A stretch of DNA of 39,423 nt from an archaeon HR01 (GCA_002898355.1 BEHD01000013.1:1-39423), one strand, 5' to 3'; counted from the stretch's first letter, positions 32,466 through 39,395 are shown. Translations and numbers: made by a program. Notes: generated by a model not told the origin, from the sequence alone.

Positions 32466-32642
32466 ATGCTCGCATACATCTCTCTACAGCAGTCGAAGTA
32501 TCTCGATGCTAGCAGCATTTTTCTCCTCACCTTTTTAGCGGCATCAGTTGTTTATTCTATTCTTGGTGCTATGTATATTGTTAGTGATATATCCTTGGTT
32601 TTTGTTTTTGTAGCCATGGGTGTTGTGTTATTCTATCCTTAG
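32466..32642 (+). CDS. 58-residue two-span membrane protein, possibly truncated
   Basis: The frame encodes a short polar start (MLAYISLQQSKYLDAS) and two hydrophobic helices (SIFLLTFLAASVVYSILGAMYIV and SLVFVFVAMGVVLFY). DNA and protein similarity to a fragment at 35865-35999 is clear over the second helix: 15 identical bases, then conservative changes, and SDISL in both. After position 32631 the other copy continues in a shifted frame, so this copy may have lost its tail by a frameshift. No family is recognised. It lies between the toxin-antitoxin pair and the clamp-like remnant. Confidence 0.5.
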   Translation: MLAYISLQQSKYLDASSIFLLTFLAASVVYSILGAMYIVSDISLVFVFVAMGVVLFYP

Positions 32643-32645
32643 TGC

Positions 32646-33210
32646 TTAGTATAGTGTTATCTCCACATCCCTAATCCTACCCTCGATAACAATAGTCCTT
32701 GGACCGCCCTTCTCAGGGTCTTTACTGAATAAAAGCCTAACAATCTGAGCACCGAGCCTATCAATCCTCTTTAGAAAGCCGAGAATATGATAGAGAGTAA
32801 AGGATTGGTTATCTACTTCTCCCCATCCAGAAGCCTGTAAAGACCTCAAGCTTAGAGCTGAGGCTCAGAACACTATCTTTAAAGGAGAATCTAATGTTTT
32901 CAAAGCTCTCAAAAAACCTAAGAACAGATAAAAGCGTCTTAGTAGAAATCCTTACCTCAGCCACGATAGGCTCAAAACCCTTCAACAACGAGCTAATCTC
33001 TCTAACAGGAACCTCCTCACTCTCCCTATAAACAACGACACCGCCTACCCATATCTCCCCCACCTTCTCCGAAAAATCATATACAGCAACCCCATCATCC
33101 ACTTTCTTCAAGCTTTCCAAAGCCTCCCCCACATTAATAACCCCGAAAAACATCTCAAAACAAGAAAAACAGGAAAACCTCAGGACGACGACATGGGCGC
33201 TATCCATCAA
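32646..33210 (-). pseudogene. broken sliding-clamp (PCNA)-like gene
   Basis: Two overlapping frames (32809-33210 and 32646-32849) together resemble an archaeal PCNA. The first contains GLRALMDSAHVVVL just at its start, matching the clamp motif GLxLxAMDxSHVxLV, then a domain-linker-like stretch and RISTKTLLSVLRFFESFENI. The second contains NQSFTLYHILGFLKRI and ends VEITLY where clamps have TYYLAP. A frameshift near 32810-32850 separates them, and the first 35 or so residues of a clamp are missing, though the frame is open to 33315 without a usual start codon. It may be a decayed clamp of a mobile element. The similarity is judged by eye only. Confidence 0.5.
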
Positions 33211-33360
33211 CGCCCTTAATCCATATGTTGTGGGTTGGCTATCCCCAACTATAAAGAGGCGCTCTTCATACCATAGAGAGCCTGAGTTTCGCCTTCTAAA
33301 AGGGCTGAAGCGATACTAGGAGTGGCTCATAAAATACATAGAAAGTGGATTAAGAGCGAG

Positions 33361-33372
33361 GTATAAATATAC
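33361..33372 (+). promoter_or_regulatory. strong TATA-like box ahead of the repeat and hairpin region
   Basis: GTATAAATATAC is the best TATA-like sequence in the 1.5-kb non-coding stretch and predicts a start near 33392 on the plus strand, leading into the palindromic repeats and the structured region. GGATTAAGAGC occurs on each side of it (33351-33361 and about 33382-33392). The near-palindrome could also work leftward, toward the clamp remnant. Confidence 0.4.
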
Positions 33373-33441
33373 ACAACATCCGGATTAAGAGCATCCGGCT
33401 ATCTATAGTCACGCATCTGACGAAGGTTTTCGGATTTTGGA

Positions 33442-33758
33442 GGTATTACCGTTCTAGAAGTGGGAAGTTTCGGCTTTCTAGGGCTTGATGATGGGGTGTA
33501 TTACCGTGCCTGACTAATGTCGGTCAGGTATTACTTGGGCTTAATTCCCGGAAATTTCGCCTCTCTGGAGAGGGTGGTTGACCATTAATAGTCAGGTAAT
33601 ACCGAGAATACGGCAGATTCCGAAGGCCCTGTCCGCCCAAGGAGGTGGAGGGGTGGGATAATAGGCTTAGACTGATGTATCTGTGTTGTTACGCCGCACT
33701 AGGCAACGCAAGCCCTAGAGCATGTATGAGGGGGTTTTTACCCGGCTCGGTATTACCG
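33442..33758. repeat. palindromic GGTATTACC repeat cluster (iteron-like)
   Basis: Five copies lie in otherwise unique DNA: GGTATTACCG at 33442-33451, GTATTACCG at 33498-33506, GGTATTAC at 33527-33534, the reverse form GGTAATACC at 33595-33603, and GGTATTACCG at 33749-33758. Two copies are preceded by GTCA. A small hairpin CCTGAC/GTCAGG precedes the third. Repeats of this kind are typical of binding sites for replication initiators, partition proteins or repressors. The protein is unknown. Confidence 0.55.
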
Positions 33759-33902
33759 CCTTAGTCCCCAAAATTTACCCCCTATACTGGTGGGTTGGCT
33801 GTGGATAGCCCGGTTTATCTCCTTATATGCATCTGGCTTCATGTTATCTGTGGTGGGGCTCTGAGTAGGATGAGGATGATGGGGTAACCCCCGGAACGAT
33901 AG

Positions 33903-34729
33903 GGCTCAGAAGCCGACGCAGGAGAAAGAGGGAGGAGGCGGTGAAGACCGTCCAACCACCTTATCCGCCTGAAAAAAGGCGACCACCCCATAACATATGC
34001 TACGGGGTGGCGGGGGTGGTTGGCTGGAGCAGGCTCGTGAGGTGCCATGCGCCTCCCGTAGGTGTAGGTGCCATGCATCTTACCTACGAACCCGGGGACT
34101 CCATTATGCCGGCCACCCTTCCACCAGTCGTGCCATGCATGGTGGTGGAGTGGCGGTGCCATGCGCCGCCCGGCATGGAGAAACCCGGGTGGGCCTACGT
34201 GGCTGAAGCCTATCCCATATCCATACCGCCCAGATGCTACGGCTGTAGGTGCCATGCGCCTTAGCCGTACGGCCTGCCGTAGGTGCCATGCGCCTCGGAC
34301 AGGCTGGGATGGATATCGAGGATAGGACAGATAACATACCGATGGTTCTAAATGCTCCCCCACATACCTACTGGGATGGCGTGGTGTCCTTCTCAGGAGG
34401 TTATCCCTGCCAGGCGCCACGGAGGCGTCTGACACGGAGGGTTCCCTAAGGTCTGTGGCGAAGACGCCGACAACAACCCCCTATTCGCCCCGACAGGAGG
34501 CCCTTCAGCTGGAGATTATCCGGCGGAGGGGTTAAACCCTTCTGTCGGGGTCTCCGGCGGCCTATAGGCCTCCCGGGAGAGCCACATCCGAAGAGGGTGT
34601 GGCGGAGTATGGAGGCATGTCCGTAGAGGATGTGTCGGACCGGGCCACCGGGTTTACAGGTGGCGTGGGCTCCGCTCCCGAGGGGCTGGATGATGGCTCG
34701 GGGGCGTCTGGGCTGGCCCGGCCCAGGCG
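33903..34729 (+). ncRNA. large GC-rich hairpin-rich non-coding region upstream of the endonuclease gene
   Basis: No credible protein is encoded here, but stems follow one another. They are 33903-33914, 33937-33952 (GAAG loop), 33966-33981, 33983-34010 (7 bp), the six CAT hairpins at 34036-34304, and then a near-continuous run: 34488-34550 (13 bp), 34551-34580, 34581-34603 (9 bp, loop GAAGA), 34614-34636 (9 bp, loop GTAGA), 34644-34664, 34677-34702, 34705-34729 (9 bp). GC content is well above the flanks, as for structured RNAs in thermophiles. It does not match the conserved motifs I know for RNase P, SRP or rRNA. The strand is taken from the downstream gene and the promoter at 33361. Confidence 0.55.
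34036..34304. repeat. six hairpins sharing a GGTGC-CAT-GCGCC tip
   Basis: Copies of the tip are at 34041-34053, 34067-34079, 34129-34141, 34155-34167, 34248-34260 and 34282-34294, at irregular spacing. Four (2, 3, 5 and 6) have one design: a 7-bp basal stem, an internal loop of GT against one base, then the 5-bp stem and CAT loop. The basal stems differ in sequence yet still pair, for example CGTAGGT/ACCTACG, TCCACCA/TGGTGGA and TACGGCT/AGCCGTA. In copies 2 and 3 the tip stem also changes while keeping pairing (GGTGC/GCATC, CGTGC/GCATG). Copies 1 and 4 have a direct extended stem. This covariation within one locus shows selected structure. Confidence 0.8.
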
Positions 34730-34771
34730 GCAAGAGCCATGGGCGCTGGAGAGGAGAGGGGGGTGGTTTAG

Positions 34772-35755
34772 ATGAGGCCGAGAGAGCTGAGGATTAGACT
34801 GTATGATGAGGTTCTTAGGCTGAGGAGACGGGGACTGTCGTATCGGCAAATCATAGACCGTATCCAGAGTGTTCACGGCGTTAGGCTGAGCAAGAGCCAT
34901 GTAAGCGAGTGGATACGTGGAATACACAGCCCATACAACGGAATATACATACCTTCGATAGACTATCTAAAACCCTCAAAAGAGCTGTCATATATTATAG
35001 GTGTTGTAGCTGGGGATGGATACAGCAAACAGAGGGCCAAGAAATACAAAGGATACAACGACGTAAGAATAGGCCTCACTGTTAAGGATAGAGAGTTCGC
35101 TGAAGAGTTCGCAGGTTGTCTATCGAAAGTCCTTGGAAGAAAACCGCTGAAGCCAAGTTATAGTAAACATAGGGGCTGGTTTGTGGTTGAGGTTGAATCC
35201 AAGACTCTCTACCAACTGCTGAGAAAGCCGTTAGAAATGGACAGACTAAGACCGTTCATAGAGCATTGTAGAGGATGTATGGCGGCCTTCCTCAGAGGTT
35301 TCTCCGACAGCGAAGGAAGCGTAACTACAGATGGACGGATTTGCATCATCAACACCGATAAATCCTTGTTGAACTACGTTAGGGAGCTTTTATATAGACT
35401 TGGGATAGAGACAGCAGAGCCTAGACTACATATTAAGGCCGGAACGCCGTTGAAAGACCCCAGAACACATAAGAAATACAGGACGAATAAAGACGCCTAC
35501 CGTATTTATGTTCCCGCTGATAGCAGGCTGAGGTTCTACCAACTCATAGGACTAACCATAGAGAGAAAGAAAAAACGACTTGAAAACTACCTGATAAAAC
35601 ATGGACTGCTGAAGAAAGCCCCCAGCCAAACCACTCCCCCCTTTTCTCCTTCTTTAAATCAACTCCCAGATATAGAACATAACGGAGTATATTGCCGGGG
35701 GAGGGATTTGAACCCTATCGGCCGTTTCCACCGGCTCTCGACAACCAGATTATGA
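34772..35755 (+). CDS. LAGLIDADG homing endonuclease-like protein with HTH domain
   Basis: The 327-residue product has an N-terminal helix-turn-helix (about residues 20-50, LSYRQIIDRI to SKSHVSEWIRG) and two LAGLIDADG motifs, IIGVVAGDG at 75-83 and AAFLRGFSDSEGS at 171-183, the acidic residues of which would bind catalytic metal. GGGGTGG precedes the ATG by five bases. No intron or intein host surrounds it, so it is free-standing. Its last 21 codons run antisense through the interrupted tRNA-Met gene, so the natural C-terminus may once have been earlier. It directly follows the hairpin-rich region and may act on it or on the tRNA locus. Confidence 0.85.
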   Translation: MRPRELRIRLYDEVLRLRRRGLSYRQIIDRIQSVHGVRLSKSHVSEWIRGIHSPYNGIYIPSIDYLKPSKELSYIIGVVAGDGYSKQRAKKYKGYNDVRIGLTVKDREFAEEFAGCLSKVLGRKPLKPSYSKHRGWFVVEVESKTLYQLLRKPLEMDRLRPFIEHCRGCMAAFLRGFSDSEGSVTTDGRICIINTDKSLLNYVRELLYRLGIETAEPRLHIKAGTPLKDPRTHKKYRTNKDAYRIYVPADSRLRFYQLIGLTIERKKKRLENYLIKHGLLKKAPSQTTPPFSPSLNQLPDIEHNGVYCRGRDLNPIGRFHRLSTTRL

Positions 35756-35807
35756 GCCTGGCACCCTCTCTGGTCCTGACCAGATAGCCAGTCTGGGTGA
35801 CCCCGGC
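35693..35807 (-). tRNA. tRNA-Met (CAT) with two putative non-canonical introns
   Basis: The 115-base gene has a 7-bp acceptor stem GCCGGGG/CCCCGGC, discriminator A, D stem ACCC/GGGT, and anticodon stem CCAGG/TCTGG with loop CTCATAA. The normal D loop and variable region are expanded. The D loop holds about 18 extra bases with the perfect hairpin CTGGTC-AG-GACCAG. About 22 extra bases after the variable loop contain GCCG-GTGGAAA-CGGC. Removing the latter restores a 5-bp T stem, GAGGG/CCCTC. The anticodon loop itself has no intron. The anticodon and stem favour elongator Met, but Ile2 (CAT) is not excluded. CCA is not encoded. Confidence 0.8.
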
Positions 35808-35864
35808 ATACACATACGACCTCGTAAATTACATCCTACAACCCTAATTTATAGCTACTCATGT

Positions 35865-35999
35865 AGTGATATATCCTTGTTTTTTGCTTTTATAGCATTA
35901 GGAGCGGGCTTCCCCTCCTTAGTAGCAGAAAATATTAGCCTAACCCCCATAGATGCCTTCAAGTCCTCTCACAGTTTTTATAGCTCGCCTAAACCGTAA
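35865..35999 (+). pseudogene. fragment of the small membrane protein found at 32466-32642
   Basis: The fragment starts abruptly with AGTGATATATCCTTG, identical to 32583-32597, and reads SDISLFFAFIALGAGF, similar to the second helix of the other copy. It continues open to TAA at 35997. No start codon or first helix is present. The two related pieces bracket the clamp remnant, repeats, hairpins and endonuclease gene, as if duplicated or captured at the borders of an element. Confidence 0.5.
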
Positions 36000-36097
36000 A
36001 GTGTAGGCATCATAAACCCGTCCTCAGGACGTAGAGGTAAAGCACTGACAGACATCAACCTGAAGAGCACAGCTGTCCCGACCCCCTTGCACAATAG
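36000..36097. other. short intergenic stretch with no assigned gene
   Basis: A plus-strand frame without a start (about 36009-36095) reads NPSSGRRGKALTDINLKS and onward, but it runs into the antisense of the DUF429 gene. I can assign nothing here. Confidence 0.3.
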
Positions 36098-36691
36098 TCA
36101 AGGCCTTCGCTTGGGAAGAATCATCACACCTTCATCGGGCACACCAACCTCCTCACACAACCCTCTCCACCAGAGGTAGACTGCGTAGGCGCATGTGATG
36201 GCATCCGCTTCGTCGGCCGAGATTTTCTGGGACAGGTTTTTGACGCCGAGTTTTCGGAGTCCTTTGACTAGGCCTTTGAGGCTGTGGTGTTTGCGTGGGA
36301 GGCCGAGAAGGTCCTGCACACCGCCGGGAAATGTTTCATAGACTGGGATGTTTCTGCGGCGGATTTCCTCGGCGAGCCTTATTCCACGGGCTGTCAGTTT
36401 ACGCATCGCCCCTATCGTGATGGGGAAGAACCTTATGCCGCGTCGCCGCAGTTCGATGTCGCATATCCTGAAATGTGGGGGCCCCCTTGTCTCGAGGCTG
36501 GCCCTTCCGCGGGGCAGTCCAAGAGGAGCATCAATTCCCACAGCGACAGGCCTTAGCTCATCAACGTCGGCGAGAATCTCCGCATCGAGAAAACGCACCC
36601 AAGTCCGCACACGAAGCTCCTCATCGAGAACAGCCATACCAGAAGGCCTCGTCTCAACACCCGCCAAATCAACCCCGAGAAAAAACAACAT
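36098..36691 (-). CDS. DUF429 family protein (RNase H-like fold)
   Basis: The 197-residue product opens with FFLGVDLAGVETRPSG and continues with VAVGIDAPLGLPRG near residues 49-62, an acidic mid-region, and KISADEADAITCAYAVYL near 155-172. Conserved Asp residues in these three places are the pattern of the DUF429 group, predicted to have an RNase H-like nuclease fold. The cellular role is not established. No partner gene is adjacent, and the gene lies just outside the accessory region. Confidence 0.8.
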   Translation of the reverse strand: MLFFLGVDLAGVETRPSGMAVLDEELRVRTWVRFLDAEILADVDELRPVAVGIDAPLGLPRGRASLETRGPPHFRICDIELRRRGIRFFPITIGAMRKLTARGIRLAEEIRRRNIPVYETFPGGVQDLLGLPRKHHSLKGLVKGLRKLGVKNLSQKISADEADAITCAYAVYLWWRGLCEEVGVPDEGVMILPKRRP

Positions 36692-37011
36692 TACTCCACC
36701 AAAACACTAGTCCAGCAGCCAACACTTAACCCGTTCCATCTTTTCCTCACAGTATTTTAGTGGGTTTGCTGGATGTGGCTGCTGTTTTTCGGTAGTTTGT
36801 TGTGGGGTATGTTTATAGTGTGAGGTGGTGTTTGGCGGTTTGTAAAGTGGGTTTTTCGTTTCGAGTAAAGTCCATGAGGAAATTCTACACTGCGTAATGT
36901 CCGCTAAACCCGAACAGGCTGGTTTATAGGCTTTTCAGAAGAGTTGAAGCCTAGAGGATGGATTTCAGGAAGGGTTAATACCATATATAGGCCGTTGCTT
37001 TATCTTATGCT
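36692..37011. other. 320-base intergenic region upstream of hisF
   Basis: No credible protein is encoded. CAGCAGCCA at 36713-36721 is the exact reverse complement of TGGCTGCTG at 36776-36784, which is followed by TTTTT. A TATA-like GTTTATAG at 36811-36818 could start a small RNA near 36840. AGGCTT and AAGCCT pair around 36929-36953. The last part holds the hisF promoter. A sRNA gene between 36840 and 36970 is possible but not supported by recognisable boxes. Confidence 0.35.
36983..36989 (+). promoter_or_regulatory. TATA box of hisF-hisI
   Basis: ATATATA is centred 26 bases before the GTG of hisF, with no Shine-Dalgarno sequence between. This makes a clear leaderless promoter. Confidence 0.6.
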
Positions 37012-37779
37012 GTGGCGCTGGCTAAGAGAATAATCCCATGTCTAGATGTTAGGGATGGGAGGGTTGTGAAGGGGAGACGCTTCACCGACCTAGTGGATGC
37101 GGGAGACCCCTCACAGCTGGCACGGCGATACTCTGATGAAGGCGCTGACGAGCTTGTCTTCCTCGACATAACCGCCTCCCTGGAAAAGCGTAAAATTCTC
37201 GTGAAGGTGGTGAGGAGTGTCGCCGCTGAGATAGATATCCCCTTCACAGTTGGAGGGGGGATAAGGTCGCAGGAAGACGCCGAAATCGTCTTACATAACG
37301 GTGCTGACAAGGTCTCAATCAATACAGCCGCCGTCGAAAACCCGAAACTCGTACAACGTCTCTCCGAGATATATGGCTCCCAATGTATCGTGGTGGCTAT
37401 AGACGCCAAGAAAGACAGCTCAAAGCCATCGGGGTATCATGTCTACACCCATTCAGGGACCAAGCCATCTGGCCTTGACGCTCTGGAGTGGGCTAGAAAA
37501 GTGGATAGGCTGGGTGCGGGTGAGATACTTCTCACATCCATCGACATGGACGGTACCAAAGACGGCTATGACATAGAATTGACGAGGACGATAGCGTCAT
37601 CGGTTAGCATCCCGGTCATAGCCAGTGGAGGCGCTGGCACGCCAGAACATATATACCGTGTATTAGCAGAGGGGGGTGCCGACGCAGCGCTTGCAGCCTC
37701 CATTTTCCATTTCAACGAATATCCTATACAGACTGTGAAGAACTTTCTCCGGGAAAGAGGGGTCTTGGTGAGAAGTTGA
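37012..37779 (+). CDS. hisF: imidazole glycerol phosphate synthase cyclase subunit
   Basis: The 255-residue (beta/alpha)8 barrel has catalytic Asp in [10 protein letters not shown] near residue 12 and in VVAIDAKK near 129, plus phosphate loops TVGGGIRS near 79-86 and [11 protein letters not shown] near 202-212. With HisH it makes imidazole glycerol phosphate and AICAR from PRFAR and ammonia. The start is GTG, placed for a leaderless mRNA. Its stop overlaps the TTG start of hisI. hisH lies just beyond hisI on the opposite strand. Confidence 0.97.
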   Translation: MALAKRIIPCLDVRDGRVVKGRRFTDLVDAGDPSQLARRYSDEGADELVFLDITASLEKRKILVKVVRSVAAEIDIPFTVGGGIRSQEDAEIVLHNGADKVSINTAAVENPKLVQRLSEIYGSQCIVVAIDAKKDSSKPSGYHVYTHSGTKPSGLDALEWARKVDRLGAGEILLTSIDMDGTKDGYDIELTRTIASSVSIPVIASGGAGTPEHIYRVLAEGGADAALAASIFHFNEYPIQTVKNFLRERGVLVRS

Positions 37780-38111
37780 ACATCGACGAAATTAGATTTG
37801 ATAGGGAGTCCGGCCTCATACCTGTGGTGGTGCAGGATGCTGTTACTAGAGAAGTACTTACTTTGGCCTACGCCAACAGGGAGGCCTTGGAAAAAACCAT
37901 GAGGACACGGCTATCCCACTTCTATAGTAGGTCCCGGAAGAGGCTCTGGATGAAGGGTGAGGAGTCGGGAAATATACAGCATGTCCAAGAGATATTGGTG
38001 GACTGTGACGGAGACGCAGTTATCTACCTGGTGAATCCTGAAGGGCCTGCATGCCACACAGGCGAGAGAACCTGCTTCTTTAGAAGACTTACCTCCTCAC
38101 CTGATTTATGA
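37776..38111 (+). CDS. hisI: phosphoribosyl-AMP cyclohydrolase
   Basis: The 111-residue product has the metal-binding DCDGDA near residues 72-77 and Cys sites in [12 protein letters not shown] near 90-101, typical of the single-domain HisI enzyme that opens the purine ring in step three of histidine synthesis. There is no fused HisE domain. It starts at TTG, overlapping the hisF stop, so the two are coupled. The 3' end overlaps convergent hisH by 23 bases. Confidence 0.95.
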   Translation: MNIDEIRFDRESGLIPVVVQDAVTREVLTLAYANREALEKTMRTRLSHFYSRSRKRLWMKGEESGNIQHVQEILVDCDGDAVIYLVNPEGPACHTGERTCFFRRLTSSPDL

Positions 38112-38685
38112 AGTTCTGAAGTATCTGCCTGCCAGCCTTGGATGATTTCTCAGGATGGAACTGGGTTCCGAAGATGTTTCGATGGCTTATAACACTGGGG
38201 ATGTCTACACCGTATTCTGTCTTGGCGGCCACTATGCTCCTGTCCGTGGGCTCTGGATAATATGAGTGGTTGAAGTATACCCAGGCATCCTCCACACCCT
38301 CCAGCAACGGAGAATACCGGGTCTTCAGCAGTCTGTTCCAGCCCATCTGAGGCCTTTTTACGGTGGGTGGGAGGGACACAACCCTCCCCCCGAATATGTC
38401 CAGCCCACTACCAGGCCCTTCATCGCTGGAGTTGAAGAGTATCTGCATTCCAAGACATATTCCGAGGGTGGGTGTGCCTGAGAGTATAACATCCCGTAGA
38501 AGCCCCCTATAGCTTGATATCGCCTCTGAGGCTGAAGTGAAGCTACCCACACCAGGCATCACCAATCCGTCAAATTCTCTGGAAGAAATCTCCTTCTCTA
38601 CAGACACTGATGCGCCCAGCCTGGAGAGGGCGTGGGATATGCTGTAAATATTGCCGACGCTATAATTCAGAACCAGTATCTTCAT
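38089..38685 (-). CDS. hisH: imidazole glycerol phosphate synthase glutaminase subunit
   Basis: The 198-residue product is a class I glutamine amidotransferase. It starts MKILVLNYSVGN and has the nucleophile Cys in LGICLGMQ near residue 78 and His-Glu in FGTQFHPEKS near 178-187. It releases ammonia for HisF. The ATG at 38685 is preceded by GGTGGGG at good spacing, while an in-frame GTG at 38697 is an alternative. It overlaps the end of the upstream VTT gene and converges on hisI, so its expression is separate from that of hisF. Confidence 0.95.
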   Translation of the reverse strand: MKILVLNYSVGNIYSISHALSRLGASVSVEKEISSREFDGLVMPGVGSFTSASEAISSYRGLLRDVILSGTPTLGICLGMQILFNSSDEGPGSGLDIFGGRVVSLPPTVKRPQMGWNRLLKTRYSPLLEGVEDAWVYFNHSYYPEPTDRSIVAAKTEYGVDIPSVISHRNIFGTQFHPEKSSKAGRQILQNFINQVRR

Positions 38686-39310
38686 TTTCTTCCCCACCTA
38701 CGTAGCGTGTTAAAAGCTTGGACCAGTCCAGTCTTGTTATAAGATAGGCTGCGGCTATGGCTAGAACAGCCGTTCCAGCCGCTATCGCAAGGGTGGTGCC
38801 GAAAGTGATTTGGCCACCTACACACTCCACCAGATAGCATATCAAGCCACTCCAGTATAGGGCTACGTAGGCTACGGCGAGCGTCATCACCAGCTTCCCA
38901 GCGAAGACTAGGGGGAGGAACATCCTTTCACTGTAGTTGGCCACCGCTAACGGCATGTACACCATGTCATCTGGAAGAGGTGTAGCGGATGCGGCCAACA
39001 CTGCTATCCAACCATGCCTGAGTAGGAAGAGCTCCAGAGGCCTCATCCTCCTCCTGGCCTCCGCTTTAAGCAGCGCCCTACCACTCTTAAACCCCCTGAA
39101 GAGGACAAGCTTACCTATGGCCGCGCCTGCGGCACTGGCCACAGCCGTGATAAACGGGTCGAAACGTCCCGCAATTACCGCAAAGATTATGGGGAGTAAA
39201 TACGGGCCTGAGAGGAAGGGTATCAGGCTTCCCAGTAGGCTGGCGGCGAAAACCCCTAGATAGCCGTAGGCGGAAAGGTTCTGCCATAGGAGGTCCGCTA
39301 TTTCGCTCAA
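38660..39310 (-). CDS. VTT/DedA-like membrane protein
   Basis: The 216-residue product has five or six hydrophobic helices, with PFLSGPYLLPIIFAVIAGRFDP near residues 31-52 and the re-entrant-type motif AASATPLPDDMVYMPLA near 106-122, resembling the VTT (SNARE-associated/DedA, YqaA) family. These membrane proteins are linked to lipid scrambling and membrane homeostasis. The start is TTG. TATATATA at about 39336-39345 is the likely promoter. hisH overlaps its end by 26 bases and is probably co-transcribed. Confidence 0.82.
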   Translation of the reverse strand: MSEIADLLWQNLSAYGYLGVFAASLLGSLIPFLSGPYLLPIIFAVIAGRFDPFITAVASAAGAAIGKLVLFRGFKSGRALLKAEARRRMRPLELFLLRHGWIAVLAASATPLPDDMVYMPLAVANYSERMFLPLVFAGKLVMTLAVAYVALYWSGLICYLVECVGGQITFGTTLAIAAGTAVLAIAAAYLITRLDWSKLLTRYVGGEENEDTGSEL

Positions 39311-39335
39311 AATCGGATAGATACATCATTCGACA

Positions 39336-39345
39336 CTATATATAT
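39336..39345 (-). promoter_or_regulatory. TATA box of the VTT-hisH operon
   Basis: The alternating TA run lies about 31 bases before the TTG at 39310 on the minus strand. It could also serve the divergent gene that begins at 39396. Confidence 0.45.
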
Positions 39346-39395
39346 GCAGTGTTTGGGATATGTTTATCAAGGGCGGGATGGGCAGCTTATAGGTA

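Noticed and set aside
34036-34304. CRISPR array
   Set aside because: The repeat unit is only 13 bases, spacing is irregular (13-81 bases), the flanks pair with each other instead of being unrelated spacers, and no cas gene is near.
33839-34435. A 198-codon minus-strand frame over the hairpin array
   Set aside because: The peptide is His/Pro/Arg-rich, and its repeated RRMAP and HGTY pieces come from one DNA repeat read in different phases. The repeats are not spaced in multiples of three and the pairing stems explain the sequence better.
34446-34733. A 95-codon minus-strand frame over the GC-rich stems
   Set aside because: The Gly/Pro/Arg-rich composition follows from GC-rich hairpins. There is no ribosome-binding site and no domain.
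36009-36095. C-terminal remnant of a TnpB-type transposase
   Set aside because: The short frame has no zinc-finger cysteines or RuvC motif and runs into antisense of the DUF429 gene.
36870-36970. RNase P RNA
   Set aside because: ATGAGGAAATTC resembles the GAGGAAAGUC motif, but the matching ACAGAAA region and the P4 pairing are missing.
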